A stretch of 6,677 nt of DNA from Candidatus Omnitrophota bacterium (GCA_015231685.1 JADGBA010000062.1:568-7244); one strand, 5' to 3'. Counted from the stretch's first letter, positions 1 through 6,627 are shown. Numbers and translations are program-made. Notes: generated by a model not told the origin, from the sequence alone.

Positions 1-2061
1 TTTGAACATACCGAAAGCGGGATTGTCTCGGAATTGACGGTGTTTGTCTCTTTGGACAAAAGCGTGAAGTTTTCGGTTCTGAAACTCAGGAACGCTTCCG
101 GCCGCAAGCGCACTCTGTCCGCCACCGGCTACTGCGAGCTCGTCATGGGGACGTTCCGGGAAAAATACCACACGCACATTGTCACCGAGATCGATCCCAA
201 GAGCGGCGCGCTCATGGCCCGGAATCCTTATAACCGGGAATTCCCGGACCGGACCGTGTTTTTGGATGTCAGCGAGCCGGCACGGTTTGTGACGGGGGAC
301 CGGATCGAGTTCATCGGCCGTAACGGCACCATGGCCTCGCCTTCGGCGATGCGCCGGGAACGGCTCTCCGGTAAGGTGGGCGCGGGTCTGGACCCGTGCG
401 CCGCGGCGCAGGCTAAGTTTGAGATCGACGAAGGCCAGGAGAAGAGCATCCTTTTTACCTTCGGTTCGGGCAGGAACGCCGATGAGGCCCGGGAACTCGT
501 CCGGCAATTCGGCGGGCTTGAGGGCGCGCGCGGGGAGCTCGAAAGGGTGTGGGAATTCTGGAACAAAACGCTCGGCGCGGTGTATGTAGAAACGCCTGAA
601 CCTTCGACCAACTTCCTGGTCAACGGATGGCTGCAGTACCAGACCATCAGTTGCCGCCTCTGGGGACGGAGCGGCTATTACCAGTCCGGCGGCGCTTACG
701 GCTTCAGGGACCAGCTGCAGGATGTGATGTCGCTGGTTCATTCCCGGCCGGATATCATCCGGGACAAATTGCTCGATTTTGCGGGACATCAGTTCTTGCA
801 GGGGGATGTGCAGCATTGGTGGCACCCGCCTGCAGGCCGCGGGGTCCGCAGCCACTGTTCGGACGACTTCCTTTGGCTGCCGCTGGTGACCTGCATGTAT
901 GTCGAGTCGATCGGGGACACGGGCATTCTGGATGAAACGGTCGCGTTTCTTGAAGGGCCCCCGGTCAAGCCTGAGGAGGAATCCTATTACGACATGCCCA
1001 AAACTTCCGAATGGTCCGGGACGCTGTATGATCACTGTGTCGCGAGTGTCAAGCGCGGGCTCCGTTTTGGCGCCCACGGCCTTCCTCTGATGGGAAGCGG
1101 GGATTGGAATGACGGGATGAACCTGGTCGGGCACGAAGGGAAGGGCGAAAGCGTGTGGCTCGCTTTCTTCCTGTGCCATGTGCTCGAGTTGATGTCGGAG
1201 CTGGCGGCGCGGCGCGGGGATGAGGCCTTTGCGGAAACGTGCCGTCTGCAGCGCGGAACACTTGCCGCGAATATCGAAAAACACGCGTGGGACGGGAACT
1301 GGTATCGCCGGGCGTATTTTGATAACGGGGACCCGATGGGGTCGTTTGCGAACGACGAATGCCGGATTGACTCACTCCCTCAATCCTGGGCGGTGATTTC
1401 GGGGGCGGCCCGTCCCGAAAGGGCGCGCGCAGCCATGGACCAAGTCGATGGTATTCTCGTTGACCGCAACCATGCCCTGGTGAAGCTCTTTGAGCCGCCC
1501 TTCGACAAGACGGTGAACAATCCGGGATACATCAAAGGGTATGTGCCCGGCGTCAGGGAGAACGGCGGGCAGTACACACACGCCGCGGTTTGGGCGGGCA
1601 TCGCGTTTGCCGAGATGGGAAACCGGGAGCGCGCGTGGGAGCTCATGCGGTTGATCAACCCGGTACATCATTCGGACACCGCCGAGAGGTGCGCCATCTA
1701 CAAGGTTGAGCCTTTTGTCATGGCTGCCGATGTCTACGCGTCTTCGTCGCTCGAAGGGCGCGGGGGGTGGACCTGGTACACCGGTTCCGCATCCTGGATG
1801 TATCAGTTCATCGTGAAGCATCTTTTGGGAATTCGTCTCGAGGCCGACCGGCTTTGCTTTAAGCCTTGTCTGCCGGGTGAATGGGGTACGTGGAAAATGC
1901 ACTACCGATACCGGGAAACCTTCTATCACATCACCTTCGTGCGTAACGGGCCTTCGGATGAAGTGCTTTCGGTCACGGTCGACGGCGCGGTGCAGGAGGA
2001 AAAATGCATCAGGCTTTTTGACGACCGGAAGCCGCATACGGTGGATATCATTATCGGATGA
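1..2061 (+). CDS. ndvB: NdvB-like cyclic beta-glucan synthase, C-terminal GH94 part (5'-truncated by window edge)
   Basis: The reading frame is open from base 1 with no upstream stop, so this is the last 686 codons of a larger gene; the TTG at 34 is not a true start. The protein matches the C-terminal glycoside phosphorylase (GH94) module of cyclic beta-1,2-glucan synthases. In that family this module trims or phosphorolyses the glucan made by the N-terminal GT84 part; family members can approach 2,800 residues. Numbering from base 1, residues about 1-175 form the beta-sandwich (starting FEHTESG). The catalytic alpha/alpha barrel follows with GFRDQLQDVM (about 234-243), HWWHPPAGRGVRS (272-284), SDDFLWLP, and GSGDWNDGMN (365-374), whose DWND holds the family's general-acid Asp. 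GGQYTHAAVW (522-531) and a small C-terminal beta domain complete it. Family assignment is strong. The linkage made, and whether GT84 and glucoamylase-like domains lie upstream, cannot be seen. Confidence 0.9.
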   Translation, partial: FEHTESGIVSELTVFVSLDKSVKFSVLKLRNASGRKRTLSATGYCELVMGTFREKYHTHIVTEIDPKSGALMARNPYNREFPDRTVFLDVSEPARFVTGDRIEFIGRNGTMASPSAMRRERLSGKVGAGLDPCAAAQAKFEIDEGQEKSILFTFGSGRNADEARELVRQFGGLEGARGELERVWEFWNKTLGAVYVETPEPSTNFLVNGWLQYQTISCRLWGRSGYYQSGGAYGFRDQLQDVMSLVHSRPDIIRDKLLDFAGHQFLQGDVQHWWHPPAGRGVRSHCSDDFLWLPLVTCMYVESIGDTGILDETVAFLEGPPVKPEEESYYDMPKTSEWSGTLYDHCVASVKRGLRFGAHGLPLMGSGDWNDGMNLVGHEGKGESVWLAFFLCHVLELMSELAARRGDEAFAETCRLQRGTLAANIEKHAWDGNWYRRAYFDNGDPMGSFANDECRIDSLPQSWAVISGAARPERARAAMDQVDGILVDRNHALVKLFEPPFDKTVNNPGYIKGYVPGVRENGGQYTHAAVWAGIAFAEMGNRERAWELMRLINPVHHSDTAERCAIYKVEPFVMAADVYASSSLEGRGGWTWYTGSASWMYQFIVKHLLGIRLEADRLCFKPCLPGEWGTWKMHYRYRETFYHITFVRNGPSDEVLSVTVDGAVQEEKCIRLFDDRKPHTVDIIIG

Positions 2062-2112
2062 ATCGGTTCGTCACCTTTCTTCATGCGGCCGGTATTTTCA
2101 CCGCTCCCGGCA

Positions 2113-2164
2113 TGACTCAGGCCACGGACCGGACCGCGCCCGATTTAGGGCGGGGCCTGAGTCA
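2113..2164. repeat. 11-bp perfect inverted repeat in the ndvB-murB spacer
   Basis: TGACTCAGGCC (2113-2123) and its exact reverse complement GGCCTGAGTCA (2154-2164) flank a 30-base interior. Inside it, CGCCC (2137-2141) can pair with GGGCG (2148-2152) around the loop GATTTA, giving a bulged long hairpin. It lies about 50 bases after the ndvB stop and directly before murB. A hairpin ending the upstream transcript is one reading, but no T-tract follows, so it is not a classical intrinsic terminator. The right arm covers the place where a murB -35 box would sit, so an operator role is also possible. Confidence 0.45.
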
Positions 2165-2180
2165 CAACCGTAATTCTTGG

Positions 2181-2186
2181 TAGAAT
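2181..2186 (+). promoter_or_regulatory. -10 box of a putative leaderless murB promoter
   Basis: TAGAAT differs from the consensus TATAAT at one position and is preceded by TTGG. It ends 7 bases before the ATG at 2194, so the predicted transcription start falls on or next to that ATG. The -35 region (about 2157-2164) has only a weak match (CTGAGT). No Shine-Dalgarno sequence precedes either ATG (2185 or 2194), which fits leaderless initiation. Confidence 0.45.
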
Positions 2187-2193
2187 GCGCGGT

Positions 2194-3228
2194 ATGGAAG
2201 TGGTTTCCCGGAAAAGTCTTCAGCCTTTCAATACCTTCGGTATCGGCGTCACCGCCAAATACTTCGCGGAAGTGCGCGATACGGAGGAGCTCCGCGCGCT
2301 GGTGCGCGACAAGCGTTTTTGTGACGGGAAGCGGCTGGTGCTTGGCGGGGGAAGCAACCTGCTCTTTACGGAGGATTTTGACGGACTCGTTGTGAAGAAC
2401 GCGATCCGGGGAATCCGGGTCACGAGCGAGGCCGGGGATCGCGTCGTGGTTCGCGCGGGCGGCGGTGAGAGCTGGGATGCGTTTGTCTCCTGGTGCACGG
2501 ACCATGATTACGCGGGGCTGGAGAATTTGTCGGGGATCCCCGGGTCGGTAGGCGCGGCCCCCGTTCAGAACATCGGCGCTTACGGAGCTGAGCTTAAAGA
2601 TACCTTCGAAGGATTGGAAGCCGTTGATCTTGCTTCCGGAGAAACGGAGCGCTTCTCTGCGCGTGATTGCGCGTTCGGTTACCGTGACAGCGTGTTCAAG
2701 GGGAAGGACGCCGGGCGGTTCTTGATCACGGCCGTCAGCTTCCGGCTGACCCGGCTTGACGCCGCGGCACAGGCTTACCGGTTTCAAACGGAATACGGTG
2801 AGTTGCGCGCGGCCCTCGGAGACAGGGCGGCCTCGGGCCTTACGCTTCAGGCGGTGCGGGAGGCGGTGTGCGGTATCCGCAAGGCCAAGCTTCCGGACCC
2901 CGCGGTGCTGGGGAATGCCGGCAGCTTCTTTAAGAATCCAAGCCTGCCGGCTGGGGTGTTTGAGCGCCTGCAAAAGCATCACGCGGGAATGCCGGGCTAT
3001 CCGGAAGCCGGTGGTGCCGTCAAAGTTCCGGCGGGCTGGCTCATCGAAAAGTGCGGCTGGAAAGGCCGGCGCCAAGGCCGCGCCGGTGTTCATGAGACTC
3101 AGGCGCTTGTCCTGGTCAATCACGGCGGCGCGACGGGGAAGGAAGTCCTGGACCTCGCGCATGCCATCCGGCGGGATGTCGCCGGCACCTTTGGGATCGA
3201 ATTGACTCCGGAAGTCACGATCGTTTAA
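2194..3228 (+). CDS. murB: UDP-N-acetylenolpyruvoylglucosamine reductase (MurB, type I)
   Basis: MurB is the cytoplasmic flavoenzyme that uses NADPH to reduce UDP-GlcNAc-enolpyruvate to UDP-MurNAc, the second committed step of peptidoglycan synthesis. From the ATG at 2194 it has 344 residues, close to the E. coli enzyme (342). The FAD-binding GGGSNLL (51-57) and IPGSVGAAPVQNIGAYG (115-131) are present. The YRDSVFK segment (163-169) marks type I and contains the catalytic Arg164. GNAGSFFKNP holds the proton-donor Ser244, and the C-terminal PEV holds Glu340. A start at 2185 would add three residues (MRG), but that ATG overlaps the -10 box, so 2194 is preferred. The gene stands apart from other mur/fts genes here. 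Nothing looks broken, and identification is very secure. Confidence 0.97.
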   Translation: MEVVSRKSLQPFNTFGIGVTAKYFAEVRDTEELRALVRDKRFCDGKRLVLGGGSNLLFTEDFDGLVVKNAIRGIRVTSEAGDRVVVRAGGGESWDAFVSWCTDHDYAGLENLSGIPGSVGAAPVQNIGAYGAELKDTFEGLEAVDLASGETERFSARDCAFGYRDSVFKGKDAGRFLITAVSFRLTRLDAAAQAYRFQTEYGELRAALGDRAASGLTLQAVREAVCGIRKAKLPDPAVLGNAGSFFKNPSLPAGVFERLQKHHAGMPGYPEAGGAVKVPAGWLIEKCGWKGRRQGRAGVHETQALVLVNHGGATGKEVLDLAHAIRRDVAGTFGIELTPEVTIV

Positions 3229-3282
3229 ATGCTTTGCGACAACTCATATTCCGCGATTCTGCCGCTATCCGTCAGATTGAAT

Positions 3283-3288
3283 TATAAT
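3283..3288 (+). promoter_or_regulatory. -10 box (TATAAT) upstream of the glycosidase operon
   Basis: A perfect TATAAT lies 54 bases after the murB stop. The predicted start of transcription is near 3295, giving a leader of about 63 bases to the ATG at 3358. The -35 region is weak (CTGCCG, 3259-3264, 18-bp spacing). In-frame codons continue upstream to an ATG at 3229, but that stretch (43 codons) reads straight through the promoter and has no family similarity, so it is treated as non-coding. Confidence 0.55.
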
Positions 3289-3340
3289 GACCGTGTTCGT
3301 GAGAGTCGGCAGAGAGCCGGAACGCGTCAAATTCAACCGG

Positions 3341-3345
3341 GGAGG
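3341..3345 (+). promoter_or_regulatory. Shine-Dalgarno-like GGAGG for the glycosidase gene
   Basis: GGAGG lies 12 bases before the ATG at 3358, somewhat farther than usual. A second purine stretch, AGAGGA (3351-3356), is only one base from the ATG. Together they support the start at 3358, which also begins a clear signal peptide. Confidence 0.45.
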
Positions 3346-3357
3346 ATCCAAGAGGAT

Positions 3358-4701
3358 ATGAAGCTCAAACTTATCGTGGTTGCGGGAATTCTCTCGGGAG
3401 TGATTTTTGCGGGTGCCGTGCATCCGGCGTTTGCCGGGGAAGCGGTTCGGACGGAACGGTTGGCCGACGGGTCCTGGCAGCTTCTCGTGAACGAAGAGCC
3501 GTATTTCATCAAAGGAACCGTTTTTCATCCCGTCAAAATCGGCGAAAGTCCCGGCGAGGCCACGATGCGGGACTGGATGCTCTATGACGACGATCGCAAC
3601 GGAGTCAACGACGCGGCTTACGAGAGCTGGGTGGATGCCAACCGGAATGAACAGCGCGATCCCGATGAGCCGCCGGTCGGAGACTTCGGGCTTCTCGAGG
3701 AGCTGGGCGCCAATACGGTCAGGCTTTATCATGTGGCCTCGGATCATCCGTCGCTCGGCCGAATTTACAAAGACAATCCTTCAACAAAACTCCAATATGA
3801 TCATCCGGTGAACAAGGCGCTGTTGCGCGAGCTTTTTGCATCGCACGGGATCCGGGTGGTGATGGGGAGCTTCGCCGGGGCATGGACGATCGGATCGGGC
3901 GCGGGCTGGGACAAGGGGACGGATTTCACCGACCCCGTCCACCGGGAAAACATCCGTAAGTCTGTCCGCGCGATGGTGATGGACAACAAGGACGAGCCGT
4001 ATGTGCTTCTATGGCTGCTGGGGAATGAGAATAATCTGGACTTTGGGCTTCACCGGTCCAATTCACAGGAGCGCTTTGAGGAATACGCGGCTTTTGTGAA
4101 TGAGCTTTGCGAGATGATCCATGAGCTGGATCCGGAGCATCCGGTGGCCTTGTGTCTGGGAGATCCGGGTGATTATGCCCTCGCGAAGGATCTGGATGTT
4201 CTGGCCAAACACGCCCCCGCAATTGATCTTTTGGGCTTCAATTCTTATCGCAACAGGGGAGGATTCGGTTCCCTCTGGATGCAGGTCAAGAGGCACATGG
4301 ACCGTCCGGTTTTTTTGACGGAGTTCGGGATGACGGCCTATCTCAGCGACGAGGGGGAGGCGGGGGAACACGCGGCGCAGGTTGTGCAGCGCTGCTGGGA
4401 AAACATCGTCAGGCAGGCTGCGGCGTCCGGTTGGGACGACCGCCGGTGGCAGGGGAATTCCGTCGGAGGTTTTGTGTTTGACTGGCTGGACCGGTGGTAC
4501 ATGGACGGAACGCCGTTTGCCCACAATCCGGGCACGCGTCACTCGGGCATTTCTCCCGATGGTTTGCTGCATGAAGAGTGGTGGGGGATTCTTTCGATGG
4601 GAAATGGTTCGGATTGGCTGAAGCGTCAGAAGCGGCCCGCCTATGATTATCTCAAAAGCGCGTGGAATCAGACCAACACGGCTGACACGCCGGAAGGTTA
4701 G
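3358..4701 (+). CDS. Secreted clan GH-A glycosidase/transglycosylase with EF-hand-like acidic loops
   Basis: This 447-residue protein begins with a Sec signal peptide: MKLK, a hydrophobic core, and AFA|G cleavage after residue 26. It is therefore periplasmic or secreted. A short beta segment with FIKGTVFHP (50-58) leads into a TIM barrel whose strands can be followed: NTVRLY (119-124), IRVVMGSF (165-172), LLWLLGNENN (217-226) with the likely acid/base Glu224, VALCLGD, LLGFNSY, PVFLTEFGM (317-325) with the likely nucleophile Glu322, and GGFVFDW (370-376). This is the clan GH-A pattern shared by GH2, GH5 and GH72-like enzymes; the exact family and substrate are not clear. Between the first two strands sit two acidic loops, DDDRNGVNDAAYE (77-89) and DANRNEQRDPDE (93-104), resembling EF-hand calcium sites. 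The next gene starts 3 bases after the stop. Location near an NdvB-like gene suggests action on a cell-surface or periplasmic beta-glucan, which is inference. Confidence 0.85.
   Translation: MKLKLIVVAGILSGVIFAGAVHPAFAGEAVRTERLADGSWQLLVNEEPYFIKGTVFHPVKIGESPGEATMRDWMLYDDDRNGVNDAAYESWVDANRNEQRDPDEPPVGDFGLLEELGANTVRLYHVASDHPSLGRIYKDNPSTKLQYDHPVNKALLRELFASHGIRVVMGSFAGAWTIGSGAGWDKGTDFTDPVHRENIRKSVRAMVMDNKDEPYVLLWLLGNENNLDFGLHRSNSQERFEEYAAFVNELCEMIHELDPEHPVALCLGDPGDYALAKDLDVLAKHAPAIDLLGFNSYRNRGGFGSLWMQVKRHMDRPVFLTEFGMTAYLSDEGEAGEHAAQVVQRCWENIVRQAAASGWDDRRWQGNSVGGFVFDWLDRWYMDGTPFAHNPGTRHSGISPDGLLHEEWWGILSMGNGSDWLKRQKRPAYDYLKSAWNQTNTADTPEG
4692..4697 (+). promoter_or_regulatory. Ribosome binding site GGAAGG for the C92-like gene
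   Basis: GGAAGG lies inside the last codons of the glycosidase gene and 7 bases before the ATG at 4705. It fixes that start and supports translation from a shared mRNA. Confidence 0.55.
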
Positions 4702-4704
4702 TGC

Positions 4705-5433
4705 ATGGAAACGATCAAGGCGTTTTATCAAAAGCACAAGGCGGTGATCTGGTTTGTTCCCAAGAGCCTGATTCTGATAGTGCTGTGGAAACCCGTTCTG
4801 ACGGTGGTGGCGGCCCTCGTCCTGTCAGGCCTTGCCTATCTCCTCATCGCGGGCCCTTTCAAAAAATACGAGAACCCCATCCGGGATGTGTCGGTTCTGA
4901 AGAAGGGCGATATTGTGCTGACCGGGCACACGAGCGTCTTTGCTTCCCTGCCGATCCAGGTTTCCAACGCCCTGACGCGGAAGCTGAGGCACCGGTTCTG
5001 GACCCATGCCGCTGTATACAAAGGAGACGGAAAGCTGATCGAAGCGGTCCCCAAAGGGGGGATTGTGGTCAGTGATATTTCCGATGTTTTGCAGCGGGGC
5101 GGTCTCGTGCGGGCGTTCAGGCACAAATATCTTAAGGACGAGGCGGTGATCGATGAGCTTCTTCGCAAATGCGAAGAGAAGAGGGGGAGTTCCTACGGAT
5201 TTCTGGGGTTGTTGTTCTTTGTGATTTCGAGCTTTGTGCCGGTGAGCTTCAATTTCGTGTTTGACAACGTGATCATCGACAAGTGGCTCAGGTTCGAGAA
5301 CAAGTACTTCTGCTCGGAACTCATTGTCGATTCCTTTGACGATATCGGCCATTCGATTTCGCCTTTTGATGGCTGGCGCGTGAAGCCGACCGATTTTATC
5401 AGCAACCCGCTTCTTGAGCCTGTGAATCCGTGA
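4705..5433 (+). CDS. Membrane-anchored permuted papain-fold (YiiX/C92-type NlpC/P60-like) hydrolase
   Basis: This 242-residue protein has a hydrophobic N-terminus (about residues 13-50) with one or two membrane helices, followed by a soluble domain. The domain shows the permuted NlpC/P60 arrangement: LKKGDIVLTG (65-74), then WTHAAVYKGDGKLIEA (99-114) with the likely catalytic His101 and Glu113, and near the end YFCSELIVDSF (201-211) with the likely catalytic Cys203. In a permuted fold His precedes Cys, as seen here. Relatives include YiiX/YebB-type proteins (Pfam C92/DUF830) that act on peptide, amide or lipid ester bonds; the substrate here is unknown. Residues 167-191 are a second hydrophobic stretch, which could be membrane-associated or part of the fold. 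The gene starts 3 bases after the glycosidase stop with its own ribosome site, so the two are probably co-transcribed. The 19-base gap to the convergent gene shows no terminator hairpin. Confidence 0.8.
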   Translation: METIKAFYQKHKAVIWFVPKSLILIVLWKPVLTVVAALVLSGLAYLLIAGPFKKYENPIRDVSVLKKGDIVLTGHTSVFASLPIQVSNALTRKLRHRFWTHAAVYKGDGKLIEAVPKGGIVVSDISDVLQRGGLVRAFRHKYLKDEAVIDELLRKCEEKRGSSYGFLGLLFFVISSFVPVSFNFVFDNVIIDKWLRFENKYFCSELIVDSFDDIGHSISPFDGWRVKPTDFISNPLLEPVNP

Positions 5434-5452
5434 TTTTCTGAAGCGGAAGTGG

Positions 5453-6592
5453 TTACCACGACGCCAGCCATCTGACACGGGTACGGCCGTAGCCCTGTTC
5501 CACGTTGGCCGAGCGGGCCTGTACGAGCTGCTTATCCTTATAGAGCCGGTACGCGCCCGTGACGGTTAGTGGTGAGGTCGGTGGCGTGGCGAAGTAGAAC
5601 ATCTGAACACGCGCGGCGTTTAAGTCCATGAACATTTCCTGGCCGATCTTCCCCGCGAGGACCACACCCACACCGTTGGCGTCGATGAGGCGCAGGAAGT
5701 CGTCGGAGACGTCACCGGGAATATGCCGGTTGGCGTTGGGGATGACCTCCGATGCCCGGTTTTTGCGGTCCATGATGTAGAAGTATTCTGCCCGGCCCAG
5801 AAGGGCAGACGCCGGTCCGTCGATCGCGGCCGTTTGTGAGGGAATGAGGATGACGGATCTTCGTCCGAGCGTCTTTTGGATGTCCGAGCCGAAGAAGACG
5901 ATGATGCAGAAGGACAAAAATCCCACAAGGATCGTGATCCGTTGCCTGGCAATGACTGCTCCGGCCCCGCTTCGTGAGAGACCGTCCCTGAAGATTTCGA
6001 AGGCCCCCTTGAATTGAAAAATTCCGATCAGAATGGCAAACGCGGGGTCGAAGACCACGAGACCCAGATCCGCCAGCGTGATTCCTATGAGCGCCGCGGA
6101 CCCGGCGAAGACGTTGGTCTTGTTCTGGATGACGCACATCTTGACGCTGGAGTCGCCGGGCTTGCTTTTGCTGACACAGACCGAAATCTTGTAGAGGTAG
6201 ATATTCATAAGTACGGCCGCAGCGGCCACCGCGAGACCCAGAAGGCCCGGGTGCACAGGGACGCTGGTGATGAGGATTTCGATGTTGTCGCAGATGATCC
6301 ACATGCCGCTCAGGAACATGATCGCGCCGATCAGCGCTGATTGCAGAAGTTCCAGGCCCGGCCGGCTTCGGCTTCCGGCATAGTTGACGCCGAAGGCGAG
6401 AAGGTCCGTGAAGGAATGCACAGCGTCGGCGATGAGCGCCTGAGAACCGGTGAGGGCGCCGACGACGGCCTTGGCGGTCATCGACACGAGATGACAGAAG
6501 AAGGAGCGGGAAATCACATGCGCCCGGCACCGGGCGCAGACGGATTCGCTGTGGTTTCTGCAAAAAACCTGTTCAAATGTGACTTCGCGCAT
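5453..6592 (-). CDS. MamB-like cation diffusion facilitator fused to a NifX/NifB-type cofactor-binding domain
   Basis: From the ATG at 6592 the protein has 379 residues. Cys19 and Cys22 (CARC) precede six CDF-type membrane helices at about 28-50, 51-71, 85-108, 115-140, 160-178 and 180-200. TM2 keeps the metal motif HSFTD (His59, Asp63). In TM5 the usual HxxxD (or DxxxD) reads QNKTN (Gln156, Asn160). The CxxCR start, TM1-TM2 spacing and the TM4 region (N..LYKISVCV) resemble magnetosome MamB. The normal CDF C-terminal domain is missing. A seventh helix (about 217-235) leads instead to a NifX/NifB-like domain (246-361): VILIPSQ, DGPASALLGRAEYFYIMD, VVLAGKIGQ. CDF proteins export divalent metals such as Zn, Fe or Mn; NifX-type domains bind iron-sulfur or FeMo cofactor clusters. 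Iron handling is plausible but inferred. A TTG at 6610 would add six residues but lies upstream of the -10 box, so it was not chosen. Confidence 0.85.
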   Translation of the reverse strand: MREVTFEQVFCRNHSESVCARCRAHVISRSFFCHLVSMTAKAVVGALTGSQALIADAVHSFTDLLAFGVNYAGSRSRPGLELLQSALIGAIMFLSGMWIICDNIEILITSVPVHPGLLGLAVAAAAVLMNIYLYKISVCVSKSKPGDSSVKMCVIQNKTNVFAGSAALIGITLADLGLVVFDPAFAILIGIFQFKGAFEIFRDGLSRSGAGAVIARQRITILVGFLSFCIIVFFGSDIQKTLGRRSVILIPSQTAAIDGPASALLGRAEYFYIMDRKNRASEVIPNANRHIPGDVSDDFLRLIDANGVGVVLAGKIGQEMFMDLNAARVQMFYFATPPTSPLTVTGAYRLYKDKQLVQARSANVEQGYGRTRVRWLASW

Positions 6593-6598
6593 CTGCAG

Positions 6599-6604
6599 AT
6601 TATA
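6599..6604 (-). promoter_or_regulatory. -10 box (TATAAT) of a putative leaderless CDF-NifX promoter
   Basis: On the minus strand a perfect TATAAT is followed by six bases (CTGCAG) and then the ATG at 6592, placing the predicted transcription start at the A of the ATG. No Shine-Dalgarno sequence lies between them. The -35 region is weak and AT-rich (TTAATT or TAATTA, about 6622-6628). Confidence 0.55.
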
Positions 6605-6627
6605 CCGCAAGTTGTATCACCTAATTA

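Noticed and set aside
2058..2183. Small 41-codon frame overlapping the ndvB stop as ATGA
   Set aside because: The overlap looks like translational coupling, but there is no ribosome site, the peptide has no recognisable features, and most of it is the inverted-repeat region.
2098..3162. Long minus-strand open frame (354 codons) opposite murB
   Set aside because: It lies wholly antisense to a fully conserved MurB, is rich in Arg and Pro as expected for the complement of GC-rich coding sequence, and has no recognisable domain.
3229..3357. Upstream extension of the glycosidase to an ATG at 3229
   Set aside because: It would read through a perfect TATAAT and bury the signal peptide 43 residues inside the protein.
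4063..4737. Minus-strand open frame (224 codons) opposite the glycosidase
   Set aside because: It is antisense to the conserved GH-A barrel strands and shows no family motifs or ribosome site.
5434..5452. Bidirectional terminator between the convergent genes
   Set aside because: The 19-base gap contains no inverted repeat or T-run.
5482..5491. Perfect 10-bp palindrome TACGGCCGTA near the end of the minus-strand gene, considered as a terminator
   Set aside because: It has no loop or T-tract and is explained by coding sequence.
5712..6563. Second minus-strand frame (283 codons) inside the CDF-NifX gene
   Set aside because: It is a shifted frame of the real gene, very rich in Arg, His and Pro, with no membrane helices or domain similarity.
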